A stretch of 64,000 bases of DNA, from contig NZ_CP046600.1 of NCBI RefSeq assembly GCF_018278905.1, positions 2,790,001 through 2,854,000 on the forward strand, written 5' to 3'. Under the pieces are notes generated by a model. That model was not told the origin of the DNA. It did not search any database and saw nothing but the letters and a program-made list of their open reading frames with translations. Position numbers and translations under genes: made by a program. Within the stretch, counting starts at the first letter, position 1, and each line of letters starts with the position of its first letter. This document shows, in pieces, positions 17,501 through 27,240 of this stretch. Source of the stretch: Mycobacterium spongiae. Lineage in GTDB: Bacteria; Actinomycetota; Actinomycetes; Mycobacteriales; Mycobacteriaceae.

Positions 17501-19600
17501 GTGCAGGTCCTGGTTACCGACGCCACGAGTGCGATCGGGCGGTTGGTTGCGCGACAACTCATCGCTGCCGGGCACAGCGTCAGCGGCATCGCCAAGCACC
17601 CGCACGACTATCTGGATGACGGCGTTGATTTTGTTTGCGCGTCGTTGCGCGACCCGGTGCTCCATGAGTTAGCCGCAGATGCCGACACCGTGATCCATCT
17701 AGCCCCGATCGAAGCCGGCGCGCCGGGGAGCGTCGGCATCAAGGGCCTCGCGCATGTGGCCAATGTGGCCACCCGCGCGGGTGCCCGATTACTGTTCGTG
17801 TCCCAGGCCGCAGGACCACCCGACCTGTATCAGCAGGCCGAGACGTTGGTGTCGACCAGTTGGGCGCCGAGCTTGGTCGTCCGGATAGCGCCACCCGTCG
17901 GCCGCCAACTCGATTGGATGGTGTGCCGGACCGTCGCCACACTGCTGCACCACAAGGTCTCGGCCCGGCCGATGCGAGTACTCCATCTCGATGATCTGGT
18001 CCGCTTCTTGGTAGTAGCGGTCGACACCGACCGCAACGGTGCTGTGGACTTGGCTACCCCGGATACCACCAACTTGGTCACCGCCTGGCGACTGCTGCGA
18101 TCGGCTGACCCACGTTTGCGACGGCACCGGGTTCCTACGTGGGTGGACCTCGTTCCCAAGGTGGATATTGCTGCTGCACAGGAAGATTGGGATTTCGAAT
18201 GCGGTTGGCGGGCAACCGAGGCGATGGTCGACACCGGCCGTGGACTGCTCGGCCGCAGACTTGCGCCGGCCGGAGCCGTTGGTGGGTTGGGTCAGCTGGC
18301 GCTGCCAGTCGAGCCACAACCACGCTTGGAGCCCTCGGACGGCGCCCCGCTGCGCTGCGCAGCGCCAGACGGGCTGGAAGGTGAGTTCGACGATCGGATC
18401 GACGAGCGGTTCCCCGTGTTCGCCGCCGGCAGGCTCGACGAAGCGCTGCCGGGACCGCTCACCCCGATGACACTGGATGTCCAGTTGAGTGGACTGCGCG
18501 CCGCCGGCCGCACGATGGGTCGGGTGCTTGCACTAGGTGGGGTGGTTTCCAACGAGTGGGCGAGCAGGGCCATCGCCGTGTTCGGGCATCGCCCATACGA
18601 GGGGGTGTCGGCCAACGTGGTGGTCGCCGCTGCGCTGCCCGGCTGGGACGCTCACGCGGTAACCCAGCGCACATTGGGCGAGCTGTCGCCAATCACCGAC
18701 CTGTTGCCGTTCGGTCAACCTCAGCTGACAGCCGGACCGCTCGGCTCGGTCACCAAGGCGGTCGTCGCGGCGCGATCACTAGCCATGCTGCGCCACCTCC
18801 GAGCCGACACCCGAACCTACGTTGCGGCCGCAGCCGCCGAGCATCTCGATGCCGGGCAGCTCAGTTTGCTTCCGGAGGCCAGTCTGGAGGTGCGGATCGG
18901 GCTGTTGCGGGATCGGATTCACCAGGGGTGGATGATCACGGCGCTGTGGTTGATCGATGCGGGAGTCACCGCGGCGAGCCTGGCGCACACTCGCGCGGCG
19001 GGCCGTGTGTCGGGGATCGGCGCGATCGTGGAAAGTGACCGGATCGCGGTAGAGACCGCTTCGCTCGCTGCACTGTTGCGTGCTGATCAGCCGCTGTGCG
19101 CGTTGGCCCGCGAAGGCAACGTCGATAGTCTGCGCGCTTTGTCACCGGAGGCCGCTGGCGCTGTCGATGGCGCTGTTGCCCAGCTTGGGTACCGGGGTCC
19201 GGGTGAGGCCGAGCTGGCCAGCCTGACCTTCGGCGACGATCCGGCCATCCTGCTGAAGGCCGCTGCCCAAGCCGCTGCAGCACCCGCGCCGGTGACGCCG
19301 CCGCAGCGGCTGGCCGATCGGTTGGCCGCCAGCGCGCGTGGTTCTCGGGAATTGGCCTATGACACGACCATCCGCTTCACGCATCAACTGCGGATGACAC
19401 TGCGTGAACTCGGATCTCGTCGGGTCGCAGCGGATCTGATGGATAGCGCCGACGATGTGTATTACCTCACGTGCGACGAGCTTGTGACCATGCCAGCCGA
19501 TGCCCGGCTCCGGATCAAGCGTCGCCGAACCGAGCGAGAACGGTTGCAGGTTCAGCGTCCGCCCGAGGTTGTCGCCCAAGCCTGGAATCCCGCGGACTAG
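17501..19600 (+). CDS. Two-domain protein: NAD-dependent epimerase-like plus PEP-synthase-like region (Rv1868-like)
   Basis: Large protein of 699 aa from GTG 17501, behind GGGGGAGG. Residues 1 to ~230 form an extended-SDR Rossmann domain (VLVTDATSAIGRLVARQL). From about residue 318 the sequence (PLTPMTLDVQLSGLRAAGR) to the end (SADDVYYLTCDELV at about 647-660, then a basic tail) resembles the region between the ATP-grasp and the swivelling His domain of PEP synthases and rifampicin phosphotransferases. Neither the ATP-grasp nor a phosphohistidine motif is present. The catalytic role is unknown. Confidence 0.83.
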   Translation: MQVLVTDATSAIGRLVARQLIAAGHSVSGIAKHPHDYLDDGVDFVCASLRDPVLHELAADADTVIHLAPIEAGAPGSVGIKGLAHVANVATRAGARLLFVSQAAGPPDLYQQAETLVSTSWAPSLVVRIAPPVGRQLDWMVCRTVATLLHHKVSARPMRVLHLDDLVRFLVVAVDTDRNGAVDLATPDTTNLVTAWRLLRSADPRLRRHRVPTWVDLVPKVDIAAAQEDWDFECGWRATEAMVDTGRGLLGRRLAPAGAVGGLGQLALPVEPQPRLEPSDGAPLRCAAPDGLEGEFDDRIDERFPVFAAGRLDEALPGPLTPMTLDVQLSGLRAAGRTMGRVLALGGVVSNEWASRAIAVFGHRPYEGVSANVVVAAALPGWDAHAVTQRTLGELSPITDLLPFGQPQLTAGPLGSVTKAVVAARSLAMLRHLRADTRTYVAAAAAEHLDAGQLSLLPEASLEVRIGLLRDRIHQGWMITALWLIDAGVTAASLAHTRAAGRVSGIGAIVESDRIAVETASLAALLRADQPLCALAREGNVDSLRALSPEAAGAVDGAVAQLGYRGPGEAELASLTFGDDPAILLKAAAQAAAAPAPVTPPQRLADRLAASARGSRELAYDTTIRFTHQLRMTLRELGSRRVAADLMDSADDVYYLTCDELVTMPADARLRIKRRRTERERLQVQRPPEVVAQAWNPAD

Positions 19601-19611
19601 CCGCCAATCCC

Positions 19612-20001
19612 TCAGTCGAGATCCACCCGGATGGTCAGCAGGTCGGTGCCCATAGCCCGCACGGCCGCGCTGTTGAGCCGGGGTAGGTTGCGCAGCCGCT
19701 GCTTCGGGTCGTCGTCGGGCAGCAGATGTGCGGTTCCGTTGCGCCATTGACCGCCGATGCGAACCCGCACCGCGGGGTCGGCCTTGATGTTGCGGACATA
19801 GTCCGAATGTTCGCCGTGCTCGGAAACCATCCAGAACTGGTTCTTGACGATGCGTCCGCCCACTGCGGTGCGGCGGGGCTGTCCGGTCTTGCGCCCGATG
19901 GTTTCGAGCATGGTCACCGGCAGCTGCCGGCCGACCGGATTGACCACGAGCCGTTGCGCTCGGTGGACTACCTGCCGCTTGAGATCCCAAAAATCGGCCA
20001 T
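19612..20001 (-). CDS. Deazaflavin (F420)-dependent nitroreductase-family protein (Ddn/Rv1558-like)
   Basis: Small split-barrel protein of 129 aa starting MADFWDL at 20001. It shows the Ddn-family pattern: LPVTMLETIGRKTGQPRRTAVGG at about 27-49, KNQFWMVSEHGEHSDYVRNI with the typical W and NI, and VRVRIGGQWRNGTAHLL. Ddn relatives reduce quinones and some nitroimidazoles with F420H2. The open frame continues upstream to 20133 but without family resemblance. It is convergent with Rv1868, 11 bases apart. Confidence 0.82.
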   Translation of the reverse strand: MADFWDLKRQVVHRAQRLVVNPVGRQLPVTMLETIGRKTGQPRRTAVGGRIVKNQFWMVSEHGEHSDYVRNIKADPAVRVRIGGQWRNGTAHLLPDDDPKQRLRNLPRLNSAAVRAMGTDLLTIRVDLD

Positions 20002-20068
20002 ACGGCCGATTCTCCACGATCTTTCCAGGATCCTGGGAGGACTTGCTCCGGCAACGCAAAATATCGAT

Positions 20069-20743
20069 ATGGCAGGAGAAGTCGATAGGGCGGAAGAACG
20101 GCTGGAGCGGCAACGGCGGCACTGGGACGCCACCTACGTGGCGCACCCGGTCATGTACGGCGATGGTCCCTCGGACCCAGCCATCTATGCTGCCGAGGCA
20201 TTCAGAAGCGCGGCCGCGCACGATGTGGTTGAGCTTGGGGCCGGTCACGGCCGCGATGCGCTGTTTTTCGCGCGCGAGGGTTTCACGGTCCGTGCGCTGG
20301 ATTTCAGCTCCACCGCGTTGCAGCAGCTCAGTGCGGCCGCGCAGGCTTCGGCAGTGGGTGAACGTGTCATCACAGCCGTCCATGACGTTCGCGCACCGCT
20401 GCCCCTGCCGGACATGTCGGCCGATGCAGTCTTCGCGCACATGCTGCTGTGTATGGCGCTGTCCACAGACCAGATCTGCGCGGCGGTCGGTGAAGTCCAC
20501 CGGGTGCTTCGACCCGGTGGGGTGTTCGTCTACACCGTGCGGCACACCGGCGACGCACACTACGGTGCCGGTACCTCACACGGTGACGACATCTACGAAC
20601 ACGGAGGCTTCGCGGTGCACTTCTTCACTCGCGACCTGGTGACCGCTTTGGCCGACGGCTGGACGTTGGCCGAGGTCCACAGCTTCTCCGAAGGAGAACT
20701 GCCGCGCCAGCTGTGGCGAGTCACCCAAGTGGCAACCCCCTAG
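20069..20743 (+). CDS. Class I SAM-dependent methyltransferase (small-molecule type)
   Basis: Protein of 224 aa. Motif I is DVVELGAGHGRDALFFAREG at about 52-71, motif II is VRALDFSSTAL, and VLRPGGVFVYTVRHTGDAHYG lies near residues 147-167. This pattern is found in thiopurine/tellurite-resistance (TehB-like) and related methyltransferases. The substrate is uncertain. The ATG at 20069 has no clear Shine-Dalgarno. The gene overlaps no neighbour, being divergent from the Ddn-like gene and convergent with lon. Confidence 0.8.
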   Translation: MAGEVDRAEERLERQRRHWDATYVAHPVMYGDGPSDPAIYAAEAFRSAAAHDVVELGAGHGRDALFFAREGFTVRALDFSSTALQQLSAAAQASAVGERVITAVHDVRAPLPLPDMSADAVFAHMLLCMALSTDQICAAVGEVHRVLRPGGVFVYTVRHTGDAHYGAGTSHGDDIYEHGGFAVHFFTRDLVTALADGWTLAEVHSFSEGELPRQLWRVTQVATP

Positions 20744-20754
20744 CTGCTGCCACC

Positions 20755-23097
20755 TCAGGCGGCCGCCTGCGTTGACTCGGCTGCGGGCTGCAGCGCTTGC
20801 GAGACGATGTCGGCGACGTCGGCGATCGGTGTCACGGAGAGCGCCTCGAGCACTTCGGCGGGGACGTCGTCGAGATCCGGCTCGTTTCGCGATGGGATGA
20901 AAACCGTTGACAAGCCAGCACGTTGGGCGGCTAGCAATTTCTGCTTGACGCCACCGATCGGCAAAACCCGGCCGTTGAGGGTGACTTCGCCGGTCATGCC
21001 GACATCGGAGCGGACCTGACGCCCGGTGGCCATCGAGACCAGCGCAGTCACCATGGTGACCCCCGCAGATGGGCCGTCCTTGGGCACCGCGCCCGCTGGC
21101 ACGTGAACGTGGATGCGCCCGTTGAGCGCCTTCGAGTCGATGCCAAGCTCCTCGGCGTGCGAGCGCACGTACGACAGGGCGATCTGGGCTGACTCCTTCA
21201 TCACATCGCCCAGCTGCCCGGTCAATTGCAAGGACCCATCGCCTGGCCCGTCTGATCCAGCTGAACCGACTTCGATGTAGAGCACATCGCCCCCCAGCCC
21301 GGTCACGGCAAGACCAGTGGCAACGCCGGGCACCGCCGTACGTTCGGCCGACTCAGCCGTGAACCGAGGGCGACCAAGATAACCAACCAGATCGGTCTCA
21401 TCAATGATCGTGGGAGTCGTCGGCACTGGATCCTCGGCGAGCTTGGTGGTCACCTTGCGCAGCGCCTTGGCCAACAACCTTTCGAACTGCCGCACACCCG
21501 GCTCCCGGGTGTAATCCGCAGCGATCTTGCGTAGGGCCGCGTCGGTGACGGTGACCTCGTCGTCGCTTAGCGCCGCCCGCTGCCGTTGCCGGGGCAGTAG
21601 GTAGTCGCGTGCGATGGCGACCTTGTCGTCTTCGGTGTAGCCATCAAGCTGCACCAGCTCCATCCGGTCCAGTAACGCCGAGGGAATGTTCTCGATGACG
21701 TTGGCGGTAGCCAGAAACACCACATCGGAGAGGTCTAGGTCCAAATCCAGGTAGTGGTCGCGGAACGTGTGGTTCTGTGCGGGGTCAAGCACCTCCAGCA
21801 GCGCCGCGCTCGGGTCGCCGCGATAGTCGGACCCGACCTTGTCGATTTCGTCAAGCAGTACAACGGGATTCATTGCACCTGCTTCGCCGATCGCGCGCAC
21901 GATCCGGCCCGGCAATGCGCCGACGTAGGTGCGCCGGTGTCCCCGGATCTCGGCTTCGTCGCGTACACCGCCAAGTGAAACCCGCACGAAGGTGCGTCCC
22001 AGCGCCCGAGCCACACTCTCGCCCAACGAGGTCTTGCCCACCCCGGGGGGACCAGCCAGGGCCATCACGGCACCCGAGCCGCGACCGCCAACGACCTGTA
22101 GCCCGCGCCGCGCACGCCTGGTGCGCACCGCCAGGTATTCAACGATGCGGTCCTTGACATCGTCGAGTCCGTGGTGGTCGGCGTCCAGGATCGCCCGCGC
22201 TGCAACCAGATCCGTAGAATCCTCGGTCCGTACGTTCCAGGGCAGGTCGAGCACGGTGTCCAGCCAAGTCCGGATCCAGCCGCTCTCCGGGCTTTGATCG
22301 CTGGCCCGTTCCAGCTTGCCGACCTCGCGCAGCGCCGCCTCCTGGACCTTCTCGGGCAGGTCGGCGGATTCGACGCGAGCGCGGTAGTCATCAGAGCCGT
22401 CGGGTTCGCCCTCGCCCAACTCCTTGCGGATGGCCGCCAGCTGTTGGCGGAGCAGAAATTCCTTCTGCGTCTTCTCCATGCCGTCTCGCACGTCCTCGGC
22501 GATCTTGTCGGTGACCTCAACCTCGGCCAAATGCTCGCCGGTCCAGTCGATGAGCACGCGCAGCCGCTCACCGACATCCGTGGTCTCCAGCAGCTGTCGC
22601 TTCTGCTGATCGGTGAGGTAGGACGCGTACCCCGAGGTATCGGCCAGCGCCGAGGGATCGGTCAAGCTATTGACATAGTCGACGATCTGCCAGGCCTCGC
22701 GCCGTTGCAGCATGGCCAGCAGCAGCTTCTTGTATTCGCTTGCCAGCGCCTTGACCTCGACGGTCACCTCCGCGGGAGGCACCTCGGTCACCTCCACCCA
22801 CAAGGCTGCGCCCGGCCCGTTGGCTCCCACTCCGATCTGCGCCCTGCGCTCACCGCGCACGACGGCCGCGGTACCGCCGCCGGCAATGCGCCCGATCTGC
22901 AGGATCTTCGCCACCACACCGTGGGACGGATAGCGGTCCTCCAGGCGAGGGGCAATCAGCAGCTGTCCGGAGTCGCTCGCCTGCGCGGCGTCGATCGCCG
23001 CCCGCGCGGCCTCGTCCAGAGCGATCGGCACCACCATTCCGGGCAGAACGATGTTGTCGGTGACAAACAGCACTGGCAGTGAGGTGGATTCAGCCAT
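20755..23097 (-). CDS. lon: ATP-dependent Lon protease
   Basis: Cytosolic AAA+ serine protease that degrades misfolded and regulatory proteins, 780 aa. The start at 23097 has AGGAGG five bases upstream. The N-terminal substrate-recognition domain (about 1-200) begins LPVLFVTDNIVLPGMVVPI. AAA+ motifs are Walker A GPPGVGKT (349-356) and Walker B VVLLDEID (412-419). The protease domain (about 590-775) has the catalytic Ser677 in KDGPSAGV and Lys720 in GGVKQKLLAA. Every hallmark of LonA is intact. M. tuberculosis is known to lack Lon, while M. smegmatis has it. Confidence 0.97.
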   Translation of the reverse strand: MAESTSLPVLFVTDNIVLPGMVVPIALDEAARAAIDAAQASDSGQLLIAPRLEDRYPSHGVVAKILQIGRIAGGGTAAVVRGERRAQIGVGANGPGAALWVEVTEVPPAEVTVEVKALASEYKKLLLAMLQRREAWQIVDYVNSLTDPSALADTSGYASYLTDQQKRQLLETTDVGERLRVLIDWTGEHLAEVEVTDKIAEDVRDGMEKTQKEFLLRQQLAAIRKELGEGEPDGSDDYRARVESADLPEKVQEAALREVGKLERASDQSPESGWIRTWLDTVLDLPWNVRTEDSTDLVAARAILDADHHGLDDVKDRIVEYLAVRTRRARRGLQVVGGRGSGAVMALAGPPGVGKTSLGESVARALGRTFVRVSLGGVRDEAEIRGHRRTYVGALPGRIVRAIGEAGAMNPVVLLDEIDKVGSDYRGDPSAALLEVLDPAQNHTFRDHYLDLDLDLSDVVFLATANVIENIPSALLDRMELVQLDGYTEDDKVAIARDYLLPRQRQRAALSDDEVTVTDAALRKIAADYTREPGVRQFERLLAKALRKVTTKLAEDPVPTTPTIIDETDLVGYLGRPRFTAESAERTAVPGVATGLAVTGLGGDVLYIEVGSAGSDGPGDGSLQLTGQLGDVMKESAQIALSYVRSHAEELGIDSKALNGRIHVHVPAGAVPKDGPSAGVTMVTALVSMATGRQVRSDVGMTGEVTLNGRVLPIGGVKQKLLAAQRAGLSTVFIPSRNEPDLDDVPAEVLEALSVTPIADVADIVSQALQPAAESTQAAA

Positions 23098-23217
23098 CAG
23101 CCCTCCTACAGCTAAGTTCGCTGGACTCAACCGAACTCGCGGCTGGTTTGTTCCGGGCGCGGTTTCGCCGCGAGCGTAACGTCGCAGTCCCACAGGACGG
23201 CGAGCCTGACGCTGTCG

Positions 23218-24462
23218 TCACGCTGGCGGCTGAATGGGTCCCAGCCGTCGCAATTGCGTCACGTGAGTGGGTGAAAGCTCCTCGAGGCACGTCACGCCGA
23301 GCAGCCGCATGGTCCGGATCACCCCCGCCTTCAAGATGTCGATCGCGCGCCGTACGCCGGCCTCACCGCCGGCCATCAGCCCGTACAGATATGCGCGACC
23401 CACCAGCGTGCACCGCGCTCCCAGAGCGATCGCCGCCACGATATCGGCGCCCGACATGATGCCGGTGTCCACCAGAACCTCAGCGTCCTTGCCGAGTTCG
23501 CGCGCCACCGTGGGCAGCAGGTGGAAGGGAACGGGGGCGCGATCGAGTTGGCGGCCTCCGTGATTGGACAACACGATGCCATCGACGCCGCGATCGACGA
23601 CGGCGCATGCGTCGTCGAGTGTCTGGATCCCCTTGACGACGAGCTTGCCGGGCCACTGGTCCTTGATCCACCCAAGGTCATCGAAGGTGACGCTCGGGTC
23701 GAACATGCTGTTCAGGTACTCGCCGACAGTGCCCGACCAACGATCCAGTGACGCGAATGCCAGCGGCTCGGTCGTCAGGAGATCAAACCACCAGTGTGGG
23801 TGGCTCGCTGCGTCAAGCACGGTCCGTAGCGTCAAGGCTGGCGGGATGGTCATCCCATTGCGCACATCGCGCCACCGCGCACCGGCAACGGGAACATCGA
23901 CGGTGACCAGCATGGTGTCGAACCCGGCCTGGGCAGCTCGTTGCACCAGCGCCATCGAGCGGTCCCGGTCGCGCCACATGTATAGCTGAAACCATTTGCG
24001 GCCCTGTGGAACTGCCGCAACCACATCTTCGATGGAGCAGGTCGCCAAGGTGGACAGCGAGAACGGGATCCCGGCCGCTGCCGCCGCTCGTGCGCCGGCC
24101 ATCTCACCCTCGGTGTGCATCAACCGGGTGAATCCAGTCGGCGCGATCCCGAATGGCAGCGCAACCGGGTGCCCCAACAGATTCCGGCTGGTGCCCACGG
24201 TGGTGACGTCACGCAGGATCGTCGGGTGAAACTCGATATCGCGGAAAGCTTGTCGGGCACGCTGGATGGACAGCTCGTCTTCGGCGGCGCCGTCTGTGTA
24301 GTCGAACGCGGCCTTAGGCGTGCGTCGCTTGGCGATGCGCCGCAGATCATCAATGGTCATCGCGGCGTCGAGGCGGCGTCTGGTGCGGTCAAGCTGGGGC
24401 CTGGTGAACTGAATGAGCGGCGCCAGGTCACGCACTCTGGGCACCCGACGTTTGATGGCCAT
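23218..24462 (-). CDS. lldD2: FMN-dependent L-lactate dehydrogenase
   Basis: Membrane-associated quinone-linked L-lactate dehydrogenase that lets the cell use host lactate. It has 414 residues from the ATG at 24462, the same as the M. tuberculosis protein as I remember it. Family features are [12 protein letters not shown] near the N-terminus, the FMN-binding [16 protein letters not shown] at about 108-123 and the catalytic His in [10 protein letters not shown] at about 305-314. [15 protein letters not shown] and [10 protein letters not shown] follow. An open frame upstream to 24732 is a spurious extension. Confidence 0.95.
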   Translation of the reverse strand: MAIKRRVPRVRDLAPLIQFTRPQLDRTRRRLDAAMTIDDLRRIAKRRTPKAAFDYTDGAAEDELSIQRARQAFRDIEFHPTILRDVTTVGTSRNLLGHPVALPFGIAPTGFTRLMHTEGEMAGARAAAAAGIPFSLSTLATCSIEDVVAAVPQGRKWFQLYMWRDRDRSMALVQRAAQAGFDTMLVTVDVPVAGARWRDVRNGMTIPPALTLRTVLDAASHPHWWFDLLTTEPLAFASLDRWSGTVGEYLNSMFDPSVTFDDLGWIKDQWPGKLVVKGIQTLDDACAVVDRGVDGIVLSNHGGRQLDRAPVPFHLLPTVARELGKDAEVLVDTGIMSGADIVAAIALGARCTLVGRAYLYGLMAGGEAGVRRAIDILKAGVIRTMRLLGVTCLEELSPTHVTQLRRLGPIQPPA

Positions 24463-24495
24463 CAATTCATCTAACCAGTGTGCAACGGTGGTGCG

Positions 24496-24933
24496 ATGCG
24501 ATCGAGCGGCGATCCCTTCGACCTCAACCGCTTCGCCGCGGCGCAAGCCCCGGTCTATGCCAGCGTGGTGCAAGAGCTGCGGGGCGGGCGTAAGCGCGGT
24601 CATTGGATGTGGTTTGTCTTTCCGCAGCTGCGCGGACTCGGCAGCAGCCTCATGGCGGCCCGCTTCGGCATCTCGTCCCTGGACGAGGCGCGCGCGTACT
24701 TGTCCCATGAGCTGCTCGGGCCGCGCCTGCACGAGTGCACCCAGTTGGTCAATCAGGTCAGTGGCAGGTCAGTAAGGGAGATATTCGGCACGCCCGACGA
24801 CCTCAAGCTGTGTTCGTCGATGACCCTCTTCGCCCATGCCATCAACGAGAACCAGGACTTCGTCGCGCTGCTGGACAAGTATTACGGCGGCCAGCAGGAT
24901 CGCTTGACCCTCGCGCGGCTCGATGTCCCATAG
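24496..24933 (+). CDS. DUF1810 family protein (Rv1873-like)
   Basis: Protein of 145 aa, the length I recall for Rv1873. The DUF1810 signature is visible: [12 protein letters not shown], then [17 protein letters not shown] at about 31-47 and SMTLFAHA near residue 110. The fold is a small all-helical one and no enzymatic function is established. It is divergent from lldD2 with 33 bases between them, so they share a compact promoter region. Confidence 0.85.
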   Translation: MRSSGDPFDLNRFAAAQAPVYASVVQELRGGRKRGHWMWFVFPQLRGLGSSLMAARFGISSLDEARAYLSHELLGPRLHECTQLVNQVSGRSVREIFGTPDDLKLCSSMTLFAHAINENQDFVALLDKYYGGQQDRLTLARLDVP

Positions 24934-24982
24934 CCCGCCCGCCACCTCGGCTGTCTGCCGCGCCGGATGTATGTTCGGCCTT

Positions 24983-25684
24983 GTGGAGAAGGTAATCGCC
25001 GTGCTGATGCGACCCGAACCCGATGACGAGTGGTGTGCGCTGCAACGGGGTGAAATCGCCGACGCTTTGGCCGGGCTGGGCATTGCGGGGTTGTCGGTGA
25101 ACGTCCGAGACAGCGCGGTTCGCGACTCGCTGATGACGTTGACAACACTGGACCCGCCCGTCGCGGCGGTGGTGAGCCTATGGACCCAGCAATGTTACGG
25201 CGAGCAAACCACCTCGGCTCTTGATCTGCTCAGCCGGCAATGCGATCGGCTCGGTGCGTACGTGGTCACGGAATCGGTCCCGCTCAGTGGGCCAGTTGTC
25301 GCACCAGCGGCACGCACACCGGGTCTGGCCAATATCGCGCTGCTGCGCCGGCCTGCCAACCTGGACCAGGCGGCCTGGCTGAATCGGTGGCAGCTCAACC
25401 ACACGCCGGTGGCCATCGAGACGCAGGCGACATTCGGCTATACCCAGAACTGGGTGGTGCGAACCCTCACCCCAGACTTGCCGGGAATCTCGGGCATCGT
25501 CGAGGAGTTGTTCCCGATGGAGGCGATTTCCGATCTGAAAGCCTTCTTCGGGGCCGCCGACGACAGCGACCTACAGGACCGGATAAGCCGGATGGTCGCC
25601 AGCACAACTGCATTCGGCGCCAACGAAAACATCGATACGGTGCCGACCAGCCGATACGTGTTCAGCACGCCATTCAAGGATTGA
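24983..25684 (+). CDS. Conserved mycobacterial protein (Rv1874-like), function unknown
   Basis: Protein of 233 aa if begun at GTG 24983 (VEKVIAVLMRPEPDD). An ATG at 24971 or 24923 would lengthen it and no start has a good Shine-Dalgarno, so the start is uncertain. The two halves look alike: each has a beta strand, a WCALQRGEIADALAG or AWLNRWQLNHTPVAI helix and further strands. This suggests a duplicated ferredoxin-like fold such as EthD. No catalytic motif was recognised. Rv1875 follows nine bases later. Confidence 0.75.
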   Translation: MEKVIAVLMRPEPDDEWCALQRGEIADALAGLGIAGLSVNVRDSAVRDSLMTLTTLDPPVAAVVSLWTQQCYGEQTTSALDLLSRQCDRLGAYVVTESVPLSGPVVAPAARTPGLANIALLRRPANLDQAAWLNRWQLNHTPVAIETQATFGYTQNWVVRTLTPDLPGISGIVEELFPMEAISDLKAFFGAADDSDLQDRISRMVASTTAFGANENIDTVPTSRYVFSTPFKD

Positions 25685-25693
25685 GGGCCGAGC

Positions 25694-26137
25694 ATGACAA
25701 CACTCCACCACGCCGTGGCGCTCGCAGCGGCCGAACACGGCCTGGCGGTGGTCTCAACCGTCCGTGCCGACCACACCGTGCAGGCTTCGCTGGTCAATGT
25801 CGGGTTGTTGCGGCATCCGGCTGGCGGCGAACACGTCCTGGGTTTCACCACGTATGGCAAGGTCAAACTCGCCAACCTGCGGGCTCGCCCGCAGCTGGCT
25901 GTCACCTTCCGCAACGGCTGGCAGTGGGCAACTGTCGAAGGCCGGGCAATCCTGGTGGGCCCTGACGACCCGCAGCCATGGCTGGCCGACTCCGACCAGG
26001 TGCGCCTGCTGCTTCGAGAGGTCTTCACAGCGGCCGGCGGCAGCCACGATGACTGGGACGAATACGACCGGGTCATGGCCAAAGAGCGACGTGCCGTTGT
26101 GTTGATCGCGCCCACTCGCGTCTACAGCAACGGATGA
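25694..26137 (+). CDS. F420/FMN-dependent PPOX-class split-barrel protein (Rv1875-like)
   Basis: Protein of 147 aa, as in H37Rv. It shows the pyridoxamine-phosphate-oxidase-like flavin/deazaflavin barrel: HGLAVVSTVRADHTVQASLVN at about 15-35, GFTTYGKVKLANLRARPQLAVTF at about 49-71, and WATVEGRAILVG. The FDOR-B-type group in mycobacteria mainly uses F420. The substrate is unknown. Its placement nine bases after the Rv1874-like gene suggests co-transcription. Confidence 0.87.
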   Translation: MTTLHHAVALAAAEHGLAVVSTVRADHTVQASLVNVGLLRHPAGGEHVLGFTTYGKVKLANLRARPQLAVTFRNGWQWATVEGRAILVGPDDPQPWLADSDQVRLLLREVFTAAGGSHDDWDEYDRVMAKERRAVVLIAPTRVYSNG

Positions 26138-26174
26138 GCACAAACCCGTCGTAGGACCGGGCTAGGCTGCAGCC

Positions 26175-26948
26175 GTGACGCTCAAGATCAACGATGAAAA
26201 CCGGGTGCGTACCCTCACGCTGAACCGGCCGGAAGCGCTCAACGCCTTCAACGAAGCGCTGTACGACGCTACTGCGCAGGCACTATTCGATGCCGCCGAC
26301 GATCCCGAAGTGGCCGTCGTCGTGCTGACCGGTGCCGGACGAGGTTTTAGCGCCGGCACGGATCTCGCCGAGATGCAGGCAAGCATCACCGATCCCGACT
26401 TCACACGTGGACGCTACGGGTTCCCGGGCCTGATCAAGGCGCTCAGCGCGTTTACCAAACCGCTGATCTGCGCTGTAAACGGTGTAGGTGTCGGCATCGG
26501 CACCACAATCCTCGGTTACGCCGACCTGGCGTTCATGTCCTCAACGGCGCGCCTGAAGTGTCCATTCACCAGCCTGGGCGTAGCCCCGGAAGCGGCGTCG
26601 TCGTATCTGCTGCCGCAGCTGGTCGGTCGCCAGAACGCCGCCTGGTTGTTGATGTCCTCGGAGTGGATTGGTGCCGAGGAGGCCTTGCGGATGGGGCTGG
26701 TCTGGCGCGTGTGCGATCCGGAACTGTTGATGCCCGAAGCCCGCCGACACGCTGAGATCCTCGCGGCCCGTCCCCTCGCCAGCCTCATGGCGGTCAAGCA
26801 CGCGATGGTTGAACCGATTCGTCCAGAGATCGCGGCCGCTACTGCCCGCGAAAACGCCCACTTCGCTGAACTCATGGGGGGGCAGGCCAACGCCGCCGCG
26901 TTGGCGGATTTCACCGAGCGACGGCGGACGTCACCAGCCGATGCATGA
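26175..26948 (+). CDS. Enoyl-CoA hydratase/isomerase family protein
   Basis: Crotonase-fold enzyme of 257 aa starting at GTG 26175. The N-terminal NRPEALNAFNEALYDA is at about 16-31. The oxyanion-hole region is GAGRGFSAGTDLAEMQ at about 53-68, with CAVNGVGVGIGTTILGYAD at about 99-117 and the catalytic-glutamate position in GVAPEAASSYLLPQLVG at about 135-151. The Glu pattern is that of isomerase-leaning family members. It lies between Rv1875 and the bfd/bfrA locus, where I recall no such gene in H37Rv. Confidence 0.88.
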   Translation: MTLKINDENRVRTLTLNRPEALNAFNEALYDATAQALFDAADDPEVAVVVLTGAGRGFSAGTDLAEMQASITDPDFTRGRYGFPGLIKALSAFTKPLICAVNGVGVGIGTTILGYADLAFMSSTARLKCPFTSLGVAPEAASSYLLPQLVGRQNAAWLLMSSEWIGAEEALRMGLVWRVCDPELLMPEARRHAEILAARPLASLMAVKHAMVEPIRPEIAAATARENAHFAELMGGQANAAALADFTERRRTSPADA

Positions 26949-26970
26949 GCGGTGCCGCGCGCCGGCGCAG

Positions 26971-27156
26971 TCAGTGAGACGGGGCAGTGTCGCGTCGGGA
27001 TGCGGCGGCGATAATGGCCCTTAGAGTTCGCCGACAACGTCCACAGTCACGCCCGGCCCCGCACGCTGCCGCAACTTCTCTAGAGGTCGATGCGCCGCGC
27101 GCAACGGCCTCGCACACGGTCTGATTCGTAGCCCCGGTACACAGGCATACGTACAT
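26971..27156 (-). CDS. bfd: Bacterioferritin-associated ferredoxin (Bfd-like [2Fe-2S])
   Basis: Small iron-sulfur protein of 61 aa. The cysteine pattern CLC near the N-terminus (residues 4 and 6) and CGAGRDCGRC at about 33-42 matches the four-Cys Bfd fold, which donates electrons to bacterioferritin to release stored iron. The start at 27156 (MYVCLCTGA) is standard for the family. It is divergent from bfrA and shares its iron-controlled intergenic region. Confidence 0.88.
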   Translation of the reverse strand: MYVCLCTGATNQTVCEAVARGASTSREVAAACGAGRDCGRCRRTLRAIIAAASRRDTAPSH

Positions 27157-27240
27157 CAGCAAACCCCCGACACGTGCGCGCTCAGCATGCCGCGCGGCGT
27201 TGGACATCCTTGGCGAGAGTTCAAACGACCGCGTCGCATA

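Noticed and set aside
19142..20560. 472-aa minus-strand ORF across the end of Rv1868 and the methyltransferase
   Set aside because: It overlaps three well-supported genes in another frame and its composition is that of a GC-rich shadow.
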